A stretch of 64,000 nucleotides of DNA, from NCBI RefSeq assembly GCF_014397245.1, contig NZ_JACLHY010000001.1, positions 62,001 through 126,000 on the forward strand, in the 5' to 3' direction. Position numbers and translations under genes: made by a program. Shown here in pieces: positions 18,948 through 27,612 of the stretch; within the stretch, counting starts at the first letter, position 1, and each line of letters begins with the position of its first letter. Origin of the DNA: Arenibacter arenosicollis. GTDB taxonomy: Bacteria; Bacteroidota; Bacteroidia; Flavobacteriales; Flavobacteriaceae. The notes beneath the pieces are model-generated. The model worked only from the letters and a program-made list of their open reading frames with translations, ran no database searches and was not told the origin of the DNA.

Positions 18948-20108
18948 TCACATTCCCAACAGCTCCTTTATGCTTACCGACTCCCAAATTATTCCCTGGT
19001 AGGCACTTTTATATCCACCTTCATATAAGATACCAATATTTTTTCGATCAATTGGGGTCAAATCGGAATAAGCGGAAGCACCTGGAAAAAATTGTTTTAC
19101 CATTGGCCAAGACTTTCCGTCATCTGAACTTCCCCTGATCGTCATATTTACTCTATTTTTAGTATCTGCCGGATTTGCAAAAAGTACATATACCTGACCT
19201 TTATAATCAAATCGCAAGGTACTGGCCTGACAAATTGGTTCTATCAAAGACTCATGATGGTGCATATCTTTCCACGATTCCCCTCCGTCATCGCTATAGG
19301 CTAGTTGCCTGCTGCTCATCTGCCGATCATAATTGCGCATGTTAAGCATAAGTCTATGATCGGAAAGTTCCACTACTTCACATTCGTTTACCTGATCAAG
19401 GGGAGTGCTTCCTCCCAACTCCCATGTTTCTCCATTATCGTCAGAATAAATGGTATGGGAGTAATACTTTTTGGTTACCGCCTCAATATGATCACTTGCT
19501 ATTACCAACCTGTCTTTATACCTACCTCCAAGAATTTGTATGCCAGACCCCGGTCCTGTGGCATACCATGTCCAATTGGGCAATTTTACGTCTGAGGTAA
19601 TTTCTTTGGGTACACTCCAACTTTCACCCTCATTTTCAGATTTTAATACAAACACTCTGCGAGTGTCCTTGCTCTTTTGGGCTATTATTTCCGATTCGTG
19701 ATCTTCCCCTAAATTCCAGGTGGACAATAAAAAAATATGCCCCGTTGTACGATCTACTACCGGTGAAGGGTTTCCACAGGTATTTCCTTCATCGTGCCAA
19801 AGTACTTCCAATTTGCCCCAGGTCTTTCCGCCATCTGTTGACCGCTTCATTACCAGATCGATACTTCCGGTATCGCTACAGCCATTTTTCCTACCCTCGG
19901 CAAAAGCCAATAAAGCACCTTTTTTAGTTGTAATTACAGCTGGAATACGAAAACATTTATAACCTTCACTACCTCCTTCAAAAATATAATTCAAGGTTTT
20001 TTCTTGATCTTTTCCCCCTTTTGGGGCTTGGGAAGCAAGTGAATGTAATATCAATGCAAAAATGACAAAAACGAAAATTCGCTTCAAAAATAATTTAGAA
20101 TAAACCAT
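18948..20108 (-). CDS. Exo-alpha-sialidase (GH33-type)
   Basis: This 386-aa secreted enzyme has a signal peptide (residues 1-27). Sialidase hallmarks are KCFRIPAVI with the FRIP arginine (~residue 55), an acid/base Asp candidate in GSIDLVMKRS, a Glu in NECEVVEL, an Arg in LMLNMRNY, and the Tyr nucleophile candidate in SAYSDL. Five Asp-box repeats (SxDxGxxW types) are spread along the six-bladed propeller: STDGGKTW, SENEGESW, SDDNGETW, SDDGGESW, SSDDGKSW. It should release terminal sialic acid or a related nonulosonate. It is the distal gene of the 26.6-18.9 kb minus-strand glycan locus, 69 nt after the first FAD oxidoreductase. Confidence 0.88.
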   Translation of the reverse strand: MVYSKLFLKRIFVFVIFALILHSLASQAPKGGKDQEKTLNYIFEGGSEGYKCFRIPAVITTKKGALLAFAEGRKNGCSDTGSIDLVMKRSTDGGKTWGKLEVLWHDEGNTCGNPSPVVDRTTGHIFLLSTWNLGEDHESEIIAQKSKDTRRVFVLKSENEGESWSVPKEITSDVKLPNWTWYATGPGSGIQILGGRYKDRLVIASDHIEAVTKKYYSHTIYSDDNGETWELGGSTPLDQVNECEVVELSDHRLMLNMRNYDRQMSSRQLAYSDDGGESWKDMHHHESLIEPICQASTLRFDYKGQVYVLFANPADTKNRVNMTIRGSSDDGKSWPMVKQFFPGASAYSDLTPIDRKNIGILYEGGYKSAYQGIIWESVSIKELLGM

Positions 20109-20177
20109 TTATTAATTCTTTGGATTGGAGAATTTACCACTAAAATTTTGGGTCATAAACAAAAGTATAAACCATCA

Positions 20178-21848
20178 TCATTCTACAATTTGTCCTTTAG
20201 ACAACAAAACGTTCTTTAACTTATTGTAATCCACTTCCTGTACGGTAGATTTGTCATCGATTGCAAGCCCTGCTGCAGCGGCGGCCGATTGCCCCAATAT
20301 CATGAACACGGGCTCCATACGGATAGAACCAAAGGCAATATGGCTAGACGATAAACAAACCGGCACTAGAAGGTTTTTACACTCTTTCTTCTTTGGCACT
20401 AAGGTTCCGTAGGATATAGGGTAGGGCCCATTGGTACTTACTCCTATATCCCCTTCGTTCTGCACAAAACCATCGGGCTTAATATATCGCTGAACATTGT
20501 GGGAATCCATAGTATATGAACCCATTCCTATTGGTTTAGGGGTTGGCCTTTTTTTCAAAAGCTCATTTTCAGTCATCACGAACTCCCCAATCATCCTCCG
20601 GGCCTCCCTTACATAGATTTGGTGTGGCCAGTTTCCGTTGTCGGTGAATTCATCCTTGGCCAGGCCCCATTTCTGCATTTCGAACTGTATATCTTCTGGA
20701 ATCCTGGGGTCGTTGGCTACGAACCAGAGCAGTCCCTTTTGATAATTCTCATGTTCCTTAATAATCTCTTTTCTTCTTTCATAGGTGGCCTCCGGATAGT
20801 CGTAATTCATTCCAATATTATCACTGCTCAAGGGACCGTGGTTGTTGGTGTCGGTTTTGTGGTTTGGTATGGCATCGAACTTTTCGAACCAATCCTTCCT
20901 TCCGGTCTCCAAGGACCTTGCCAATAATTCGTAGTTCATGGGGTCATAATCCTCAGGCTTAGGAAAGGGAATTCTATTTTCTGGATAATTGCTCATACAC
21001 AACCTAAAGCAATAGGCTTGGATCTTATTGTCACCACTGTGCCTTTCTCCCGGATCTTCTCCCGACACCCTTGGCAAAAGACCACTGGAGGGGTCTCCAG
21101 GCACTACATACGGGGAAATATCCGATTGAAACCAATGTTTATGATGCAAAATTCCGGTCTGCACCCCATTCCATTCTTCGCCGTATACTTCCTTGCCCTC
21201 TCTACCCACATGAAAGCTTACGCCCGCCGAAGCCATAAGGTCACCTTCATAAGTGGCGTCCAAAAACATTTTACCGGAATACGTCTTTCCTGACAAGGTG
21301 GTAATGGAAACAATATTCCCTTCCTTCATTTCAACCCCGTTTTCCCTATCCAGCCATTCATCACGATCTACACGGATCTGCTCTTCCTTAACCAAATCCT
21401 CGAACACCTTTTCCGCCACATGTGGCTCAAATATCCACATGGTCCTGTTTTCACCGTCCATGGCAGGGGTACCCTGTCCTTTGTTGCCATATTCCTCTTT
21501 TTTTTGCCAGATCCAGGCTTCTTCCTTGTTGTAATGTTGCCAAACCCTTTGGTAGAACTCGCGGGCAAGTCCTCCAATAACACGCTTGTCCCCTGTATCT
21601 GTATAACCTAAGCCACCTGAGGACAATCCTCCCAAATGAATATCGGGCGACACCACAATCACGGATTTCCCGGAACGTTTTGCTTCCACAGCCGCTGAAA
21701 TGGCAGCGGAAGTACCTCCGTAAATAATGATATCTGCAGTAGCTACCGGGTTACTTTTTTCTTCGGACTGCTTGCAGCTTGTTAGTCCCATCATTCCAGC
21801 TATAACCAGGATAAGGGTTAAATTAATGATCCTTCTTTTTAGCTTCAT
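20178..21848 (-). CDS. FAD-dependent oxidoreductase (FAD_oxidored family), lipoprotein
   Basis: This 556-aa protein has a lipoprotein signal (GLTSC, Cys25) and then a Rossmann FAD-binding fold: ADIIIYGGTSAAISAAVEAKRSG, with the GGLSSGGLG flavin-loop motif about 30 residues on. The rest matches the family often labelled xanthan-lyase-like FAD oxidoreductase ([37 protein letters not shown]). Substrates of the family are poorly known; location among glycosidases suggests carbohydrate oxidation outside the cytoplasm. It is a tandem paralogue of the next gene upstream in the operon, separated by 41 nt. Confidence 0.85.
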   Translation of the reverse strand: MKLKRRIINLTLILVIAGMMGLTSCKQSEEKSNPVATADIIIYGGTSAAISAAVEAKRSGKSVIVVSPDIHLGGLSSGGLGYTDTGDKRVIGGLAREFYQRVWQHYNKEEAWIWQKKEEYGNKGQGTPAMDGENRTMWIFEPHVAEKVFEDLVKEEQIRVDRDEWLDRENGVEMKEGNIVSITTLSGKTYSGKMFLDATYEGDLMASAGVSFHVGREGKEVYGEEWNGVQTGILHHKHWFQSDISPYVVPGDPSSGLLPRVSGEDPGERHSGDNKIQAYCFRLCMSNYPENRIPFPKPEDYDPMNYELLARSLETGRKDWFEKFDAIPNHKTDTNNHGPLSSDNIGMNYDYPEATYERRKEIIKEHENYQKGLLWFVANDPRIPEDIQFEMQKWGLAKDEFTDNGNWPHQIYVREARRMIGEFVMTENELLKKRPTPKPIGMGSYTMDSHNVQRYIKPDGFVQNEGDIGVSTNGPYPISYGTLVPKKKECKNLLVPVCLSSSHIAFGSIRMEPVFMILGQSAAAAAGLAIDDKSTVQEVDYNKLKNVLLSKGQIVE

Positions 21849-21889
21849 TTTGTTTGGTGGTTATTGTTGATCTCTAAGGAAATTGTAAT

Positions 21890-23605
21890 TTATTTCACCC
21901 TTTGGCCATCTTTAAGGAGTTGCTCCCTTAAATTGTGGTAGGGCACATCCTGAACATTGGAATTGGCATCAATGGCCAATGATGCTGCAGTGGCCGCGGA
22001 TTGTCCCAGGACCATAAACACCGGCTCCATGCGGATGGACCCAAAGGCAATGTGCGTTGAACTTACACAGATAGGGACAATAAGATTGTTGCATTCCTCC
22101 TTTTTGGGCACCAAGGACCTATAGCTAATGGGATAGGGCTTAAAGCCATGAGCCTCTACATTGCCCTCATTTTGGACGTAACCATTGGCATCCACATATC
22201 GCTGTACATTATGGGAATCCATGCCATAGGCTGCCAAGCCAATGGCATCCTCGGCCACTACTAATGCCTCACAATTTTTTTGGGTCATTACATAATCGCT
22301 CACCATTCTTCTGGCCTCGCGGATATAAAGCTGTTGCTGCCACCCATCGGCCCTTTCAAATTCATCCTTGGAAGTGCCCCATCTTGAAGCTTCCTCACGT
22401 ACTTCCTCAGGAATTCTTGGATGATTGGCCAAGGTCCACATCAATCCCATCTGGTAGTTCCTATGGTCCTCTATAATCCTTTCCCGTTCCGCATAGCTGG
22501 CCTCGGGGTAGTCATAGTTCCTGCCTATGTAATCGGTAGAAAAACCGAACTTGTTGTTCGTATCCGTCTTTCTATTGGGCATGCTGGAATTGATCCAGGG
22601 CAAGAGTGAATTGCCATAACTGTACATTTCCCTTATCGGCCCCTTTCTTGCCTCGTAATTACGAAAGAGTAGTTCATAATTGATCTCATCATAGTTTGCG
22701 GGTTTCTGGAAGGGAATACGGTTTTCAGGGTGATCCGTTAGGCACATCCTAAAACAATAGGCCTGTATTTTTTTATCGCCTTCCCCTTCGAGTCCCGGTT
22801 TTTCATTGACATTCGGCAATAGACCTGATGATGGATCGCCCTTTTTAACATAGGGATCTACCCCTGGGATAAAATTATGGTTGAAAGCATTTTTGGAAAC
22901 AAATCCGGTCAAGGCCCTATTTATGCTATTGGCCTGTACTCCGTTTAAAGTCTCCCCATATTCCGCGTTACTTTCCCGGCCCACCGCATAGGAAACCCCT
23001 GCCGAGGCCATTAGGTCGCCCTCATAAGTGGCGTCCAAATAAACCTTTCCCTTGTAGGTCTTCCCACTTTCCATTGTGATCGACTCTATTTTGCCATTTA
23101 CCTTTTTAACCCCGGATTCCCTGTTCAGCCTTTCGTTGTAGACCATTTTAATTTTTTCCTTGTCCATCATGGACTTATAGACCGTAAGGGCAGCGGAGGG
23201 CTCAAAGGTCCACATGGTAGCCTCCCCTTCCTCCGTACGGGTCTGTCCACTATCCATATATTCCGATTTTTCTTCCCATTTCCAATTTTTCGGATCATCG
23301 TAATATTTTTTGATGTTCTCATAGAACTCCCTGGAAATCCCCCCAATGGCCTGCTTGTTACCAATATCGGTCTGGCCCAGGCCTCCAGTGGTGAGTCCCC
23401 CTATTCGATTGGTCGGCTCTATGAGCACAACGGATTTGCCCATTCTACTGCTCTGCAGAGCAGCCGAAACACCCGCGGAAGTTCCACCGTATATTACAAT
23501 ATCATACTTCTTGGTCTGACCGTATGCTCCGAGGGTAATTAAGCTTAACGATAAACACCCGATTAATTTTATAAAATAACTTTTTACATTTCCTAAACGA
23601 TCCAT
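21890..23605 (-). CDS. FAD-dependent oxidoreductase (FAD_oxidored family), secreted paralogue
   Basis: This 571-aa protein from ATG 23605 has an ordinary cleavable signal peptide (LGAYGQ). Its dinucleotide fold [20 protein letters not shown] and flavin loop GGLTTGGLG match its neighbour almost throughout, including [19 protein letters not shown] and [14 protein letters not shown]. It therefore arose by tandem duplication. A longer frame to a TTG at 23620 adds five residues in front of the signal peptide and is less likely. No cytochrome or obvious electron acceptor gene lies nearby, so the electron acceptor (possibly oxygen) is unknown. Confidence 0.85.
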   Translation of the reverse strand: MDRLGNVKSYFIKLIGCLSLSLITLGAYGQTKKYDIVIYGGTSAGVSAALQSSRMGKSVVLIEPTNRIGGLTTGGLGQTDIGNKQAIGGISREFYENIKKYYDDPKNWKWEEKSEYMDSGQTRTEEGEATMWTFEPSAALTVYKSMMDKEKIKMVYNERLNRESGVKKVNGKIESITMESGKTYKGKVYLDATYEGDLMASAGVSYAVGRESNAEYGETLNGVQANSINRALTGFVSKNAFNHNFIPGVDPYVKKGDPSSGLLPNVNEKPGLEGEGDKKIQAYCFRMCLTDHPENRIPFQKPANYDEINYELLFRNYEARKGPIREMYSYGNSLLPWINSSMPNRKTDTNNKFGFSTDYIGRNYDYPEASYAERERIIEDHRNYQMGLMWTLANHPRIPEEVREEASRWGTSKDEFERADGWQQQLYIREARRMVSDYVMTQKNCEALVVAEDAIGLAAYGMDSHNVQRYVDANGYVQNEGNVEAHGFKPYPISYRSLVPKKEECNNLIVPICVSSTHIAFGSIRMEPVFMVLGQSAATAASLAIDANSNVQDVPYHNLREQLLKDGQRVK

Positions 23606-23674
23606 TCTAAATATTTTCAATTTTTAACTTTTATAGAATATACAATTATAATTTCCTTTTTAACGCTCAACTAC

Positions 23675-24700
23675 TTAAAAAATAAGGGATTTATCCTTGG
23701 GTTCCAATGGCAAAAAATTAACGTCCAAGTGCCCGCCACTGGCATTGTCATCGGTTACTATTTGCGGTTTTCCCTTAATCGATTCTATCGAAAAACGATG
23801 AATATGTCCCGCAAATACTCCCATCAGATTTGGTGCAGAAAACACCGCCTTATGAAAATTAAATGTCGTTTCCGAATGCCCGGTTTCGGGCCATTTCAAT
23901 CGCCCTTCCAATTCAAAATTCCTATCGGAAGTAGCCCCCCAATCCGGATTTCCACATCCAAAACCAATGGATTTCCCTGGCCCATACATAGGTATATGCA
24001 CCAATAGTACCAAAGGAATACCGCTAGAAACATGTTTTCCAAAAAAGGCCAATTGATCTTCATTTATTTGATAGGTAGAGTTGTCTATGGCCAAGAATCG
24101 GATTCCCTTTACATCATAAGCCGCCATTAATGGATGGTTACCCTGATACAGGGGAAGCAGTCTATTCGCAATCCATTTGTCCCTTAAATCTTCCAACGAC
24201 CCTTCCATACCCTCATAATGCCAATCATGATTGCCCGCAACATAAATATAAGGGATATTCACTTCTTCCAATTTGGCTTGTACCCACTCGATGGCAGCTT
24301 CAGATGGAAAACTGAAAATATCACCAATCAGGGTAATTAAGTCAGCCTGGGACTCCTTAGCAAAATTTAAGGCAGCTTCAAATGCCAATTCAGGATTGGT
24401 TAATTCATCCGTTTTAAAGTGTTTGGTCTGATTGTAGGCCTTGGCCATACGATCACTATATTTTTTATAAGGAACACCGCGCTCATCGTCCCTAAACAGA
24501 TGGGTATCTGCGATATGAACGATCCGTATGGGCTCCTTAATGACATCCGAAAAAAATTGAAGTTTGTTTTCCTCCACCGCAACACAAAACTGAATGTCCT
24601 TTTTTGAGGGATTTGAAGTGGTTTCATTGGTTGATAACTTGGTTAATCCCAGCCCAAGTGAGGCTGAAGCGGCATTTTTAAAAAATAATCGGCGTTTCAT
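23675..24700 (-). CDS. Calcineurin-like metallophosphoesterase, exported
   Basis: This 341-aa protein has the metallophosphoesterase motif series: IRIVHIADTHL (DxH, ~residue 66), LIGDIFS, VAGNHDWH (GNHD/E) and FAGHIHR (GHxH). The N-terminus MKRRLFFKNAASASLGLG has twin arginines followed by F-K and a hydrophobic stretch, resembling a Tat signal. It may therefore be folded and metallated before export. Substrate unknown. It lies between GH32 and the FAD oxidoreductases in one minus-strand run, 44 nt after the GH32 stop. Confidence 0.85.
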   Translation of the reverse strand: MKRRLFFKNAASASLGLGLTKLSTNETTSNPSKKDIQFCVAVEENKLQFFSDVIKEPIRIVHIADTHLFRDDERGVPYKKYSDRMAKAYNQTKHFKTDELTNPELAFEAALNFAKESQADLITLIGDIFSFPSEAAIEWVQAKLEEVNIPYIYVAGNHDWHYEGMEGSLEDLRDKWIANRLLPLYQGNHPLMAAYDVKGIRFLAIDNSTYQINEDQLAFFGKHVSSGIPLVLLVHIPMYGPGKSIGFGCGNPDWGATSDRNFELEGRLKWPETGHSETTFNFHKAVFSAPNLMGVFAGHIHRFSIESIKGKPQIVTDDNASGGHLDVNFLPLEPKDKSLIF

Positions 24701-24744
24701 TTATTAGTTTTCTGTCTGAATAGGGTTGAAAATGTTTAAGATAA

Positions 24745-26316
24745 TTACCAAATGGATTTGATGGGACTAATTGTGAATTTTTCCATTTCCAATTTATTAT
24801 CCTCTGGATTAGAAATTACCAAGGTCTTGTAATACTCGTTAGGAAAGATCTGCGCAGTCATTACATATTGCCCACCGTTTATAAAAACTTCCACCGAGGA
24901 CCAATCCATTATTATCCGCACTTCATATTCCCCTCTGGGCAAGTTGGGCACAGGCATAGTCTGGACATTTTTGATGAAGTCATCATCAAAAGAGACTTTT
25001 CCAGATTGAGACCTATCCAAAACAAATTGTAGATTTTCTGCATCCAAAATCAAACTCAAATTCTCACCTAAACTATTTTGAAAGTCCAGACTGAATGCCC
25101 GAGAGCTAGTCTTAAATTTTACTTCGGAGCTATTAAAATGATCAAAAGTTAACGACTTTTCCGATTGTGGATCTACAGATATATTTTCCTGAGCACCTAA
25201 ATTCCGGATTTTATCAACACTATCCAACGGATAATTAAACAATTCAATAGCCCCATTTACCTGGCGCAATGTCAGTTTTGTTGGCAATGTCATTGCACTA
25301 CGCCATTTTTCAGTGGGAGTCTCCTGGGCATAAGCCCAATTGCTCATCCACCCAATAAAAATTCGGTCGTTATTGGGTACATTGTTATAGGTTACCCCTG
25401 CATAATTATCTGTTCCCCAATCTATCCATTTATGCTCCTTTTGGTCGCTTGTAAATGTCTTACCATCAAAATCACCAATAAAATATTGGGTGCCGCTGCC
25501 TCCGTTCGGAGCCCCAGGATTAATACTGATCAAGAGTACCCACTTTTCCAAATCGGTACCTTCCACCTTTAAAGGAAATAGATCCGGACATTCCCAAACA
25601 CCACCATGTGCTCCTTGGTCCTTTCCAAACTCGCTGACCTTATCCCAATCCTTCAAGTCCGGGGATTGCCATATTTGAAGATGGTCACCTGCCACCAATA
25701 ACATTGTCCAATTATTGGTTTTATCGTTCCAAAAAACTTTGGGATCTCTAAAATCTTTTATCCCTTCATTTCTTATGACGGGATTACCTTCATATTTAAC
25801 CCAGGTATCTCCATTATCCAAACTATAGGCAATTCCTTGAGTTTGGAAGTCATTTCTTCCTTCTTCTGCCCCTTCAGCCTTGTGATAGGTAAATATGGCC
25901 ACTAAGGGTGGATTATCCAATCTACCGAACCCGGAGGAATTATCGGTATCGACAACCGCACTTCCCGAAAAAATATAGCCGTGTTCATCAGGAAATAGGG
26001 CTATAGGTTTATTTTCCCAATGCACCATATCCTTACTTATTGCGTGACCCCAATGCATGGGCCCCCAAACAATATCTTCAGGATAATATTGATAAAAAAG
26101 ATGGTACACGCCTTGGTTATAAACCAAACCATTAGGGTCGTTCATCCATTTTTCCGGAGGTGAAAAATGAAACTGTGGACGATATGCCTCCTGATAAAGG
26201 TTCTGCTGCTCACTGACAGCATTTATTGGTTTTACCTTTTCACCATCTTTACATGACAAAAGCGTCATGCCAAGAACAATCCATAATATTCTTATATTCT
26301 TATTGTATTTTTTCAA
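24745..26316 (-). CDS. GH32 beta-fructosidase (levanase/inulinase/invertase type) lipoprotein
   Basis: This 523-aa protein carries the GH32 active-site motifs: WMNDPNG (nucleophile Asp, ~residue 60), FRDPKVF (RDP, transition-state stabiliser) and WECPDLF (acid/base Glu). A C-terminal beta-sandwich follows, ending with the GH32C-type strand SSVEVFINGG. A lipoprotein signal ends in LLSC (Cys22), so it is likely anchored at the cell surface or periplasm and cuts fructans or sucrose. No ATG precedes the signal; a TTG at 26316 follows soon after an in-frame stop and is the only start that keeps the full signal. A 147-nt gap separates it from the upstream 56-aa gene. Confidence 0.88.
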   Translation of the reverse strand: MKKYNKNIRILWIVLGMTLLSCKDGEKVKPINAVSEQQNLYQEAYRPQFHFSPPEKWMNDPNGLVYNQGVYHLFYQYYPEDIVWGPMHWGHAISKDMVHWENKPIALFPDEHGYIFSGSAVVDTDNSSGFGRLDNPPLVAIFTYHKAEGAEEGRNDFQTQGIAYSLDNGDTWVKYEGNPVIRNEGIKDFRDPKVFWNDKTNNWTMLLVAGDHLQIWQSPDLKDWDKVSEFGKDQGAHGGVWECPDLFPLKVEGTDLEKWVLLISINPGAPNGGSGTQYFIGDFDGKTFTSDQKEHKWIDWGTDNYAGVTYNNVPNNDRIFIGWMSNWAYAQETPTEKWRSAMTLPTKLTLRQVNGAIELFNYPLDSVDKIRNLGAQENISVDPQSEKSLTFDHFNSSEVKFKTSSRAFSLDFQNSLGENLSLILDAENLQFVLDRSQSGKVSFDDDFIKNVQTMPVPNLPRGEYEVRIIMDWSSVEVFINGGQYVMTAQIFPNEYYKTLVISNPEDNKLEMEKFTISPIKSIW

Positions 26317-26463
26317 AGCCCTTAGTTTTTATTAAAAATAGGAAAAATATACCCCGTTTAAAACCTTGCACTTAAGGTTTCATACTAATTTCCCCAAACC
26401 CAAATCATTATCAGCCTATTGTAGGGCTTGTTCCTTGCTCCGCGTTCCTTCTTAAAAATGAAC

Positions 26464-26634
26464 TTATACCTTTAAAAAAAGTTTCTGTTTATAAAGGATA
26501 TACAGAAAGGCCCATTGCACGCCAACATAACAAAAGACCATTACAACTACATTAAGAGGATCTTCAACCAATTGTTCCACCCATTCAAAAAAGGCATTTG
26601 TAGCATATGACCAATCGATAAAAACTTTGGCCAT
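26464..26634 (-). CDS. Small membrane protein (56 aa), function unknown
   Basis: ATG at 26632-26634 opens a 56-codon frame ending with TAA (26464-26466). It encodes an N-terminal amphipathic part (MAKVFIDWSYATNAFFEWVE) and one strong hydrophobic span (about residues 29-47), then a basic tail. The clean composition, single TM design and position between an operator-like palindrome and GH32 suggest a real gene, possibly the first of the glycan operon. I recognise no family. Confidence 0.55.
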   Translation of the reverse strand: MAKVFIDWSYATNAFFEWVEQLVEDPLNVVVMVFCYVGVQWAFLYILYKQKLFLKV

Positions 26635-26711
26635 ATAGATTAAAATGCGTTCACACCTATTAACTTAAAGAAAAATGTCCCTTTTATATATCCCAAAATT
26701 TATTTTCATTT

Positions 26712-26731
26712 TTGTTTAATCGATTAAACAA
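26712..26731. promoter_or_regulatory. LacI-family-like operator palindrome
   Basis: Bases 26712-26731 are a perfect 20-bp inverted repeat centred on CG, with AATCGATT core and TTGTTT/AAACAA ends. Palindromes with a central CpG are typical of LacI-family repressor operators. It lies 77 nt before the 56-aa gene (minus) and 94 nt before tonB (plus), so it could regulate either. The glycan locus is the more natural target. Confidence 0.55.
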
Positions 26732-26825
26732 GTGCCTAAATTACTGAAAGAAAAGTTTAAAAACTGATTTAAGTCATATGAATTGGATTAAATACTTCAT
26801 AATTTAAGGTTTAAAATGCTGTATC

Positions 26826-27551
26826 ATGGAACCAAAAAAAAATCCAAGGGCAGATTTAAACAAAAAAAGTGGACTTTTCTTTGTAATAGGCCTAACAATA
26901 GTACTCTTTCTAGTATGGGGGGCGTTGGAGTTAAAAACGTACCCTAAAGAAAATGCGGCCATTGAACAATTGACAGTAACGGATTATTTAGAGGAAAAAG
27001 TACCTGTTACGGAGGCTTTAAACGTACCTCCCACACCTCCCCCACCAGCAGCCCCAGAAATTATAGAAATTGTAGAAGATGTGGCCGAAATTGAAGAAAC
27101 GGTTATTCAAAGTACGGAAATCAACCAGGAAACAATAGTGGAAGAGGCTACACTCAAAGTAGAAGATATAGCTGTAGTAGAGGAGGAAGAGGAGGATATT
27201 GAAGTCCCCTTTGCCGTAATAGAAAACGTACCTGTTTTTCCCGGTTGCAAGGAAACCAACAACGAAGCCCAGAAAGCATGCTTTCAGAAAAAAATCCAAG
27301 AACATATCATAAAACAGTTTACCTATCCCGATGTAGCTGTCGAATTGGGAATTGAAGGCAAGGTGTATGTGCAATTTATCATAGATAATACCGGCTACAT
27401 TACCAATATTAGAACTAGGGGTCCGGATAAATTATTGGAAAAAGAAGCCAACCGTATAATAGCGGCTTTACCCCAGATGACGCCAGGCAAGCAAAGAGGC
27501 AGGGCCGTAAAGGTTCCCTATACCATTCCTATTACATTTAGATTGCAGTAG
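26826..27551 (+). CDS. tonB: Energy transducer TonB
   Basis: This 241-aa protein has a cytoplasmic N-terminus, one TM anchor (about residues 17-35), a proline run (PPTPPPPAAPE) and a long acidic Glu/Val-rich spacer (70-135) spanning the periplasm. The C-terminal TonB domain (about 150-241) includes YPDVAVELGIEGKVYVQFIIDNTG and ends in VPYTIPITFRLQ. TonB passes proton-motive energy to outer-membrane receptors. No exbB/exbD is nearby, so it probably works with a distant ExbBD pair. The VFPGC(K) motif before the domain is common in Bacteroidota TonBs. Confidence 0.88.
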   Translation: MEPKKNPRADLNKKSGLFFVIGLTIVLFLVWGALELKTYPKENAAIEQLTVTDYLEEKVPVTEALNVPPTPPPPAAPEIIEIVEDVAEIEETVIQSTEINQETIVEEATLKVEDIAVVEEEEEDIEVPFAVIENVPVFPGCKETNNEAQKACFQKKIQEHIIKQFTYPDVAVELGIEGKVYVQFIIDNTGYITNIRTRGPDKLLEKEANRIIAALPQMTPGKQRGRAVKVPYTIPITFRLQ

Positions 27552-27612
27552 TTTTAGGTTCTAGGAATGGACTAAGTATGGTATTTGATACCCACAAATT
27601 AAACTCAGCGGT

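Larger units (their letters stand above)
26317..26825. other. 509-nt intergenic region between GH32 and tonB
   Basis: It holds the 56-aa frame (26464-26634) and a 20-bp palindrome (26712-26731). No exact TAnnTTTG box is visible on either strand; the minus strand has only a near match around 26695-26705. Confidence 0.6.

Noticed and set aside
18748..26634. tRNA-Phe as an integration site for an island carrying the glycan locus
   Set aside because: The neighbouring locus is accessory-looking, but I found no integrase gene and no repeat of the tRNA 3' end (for example TTCGATTCCTGG) at the far side or elsewhere in the window.
27566..27590. Hairpin GGTAT-TTG-ATACC between tonB and the 1237-aa gene as a terminator
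   Set aside because: The 5-bp stem lacks a T-run; too weak to call.
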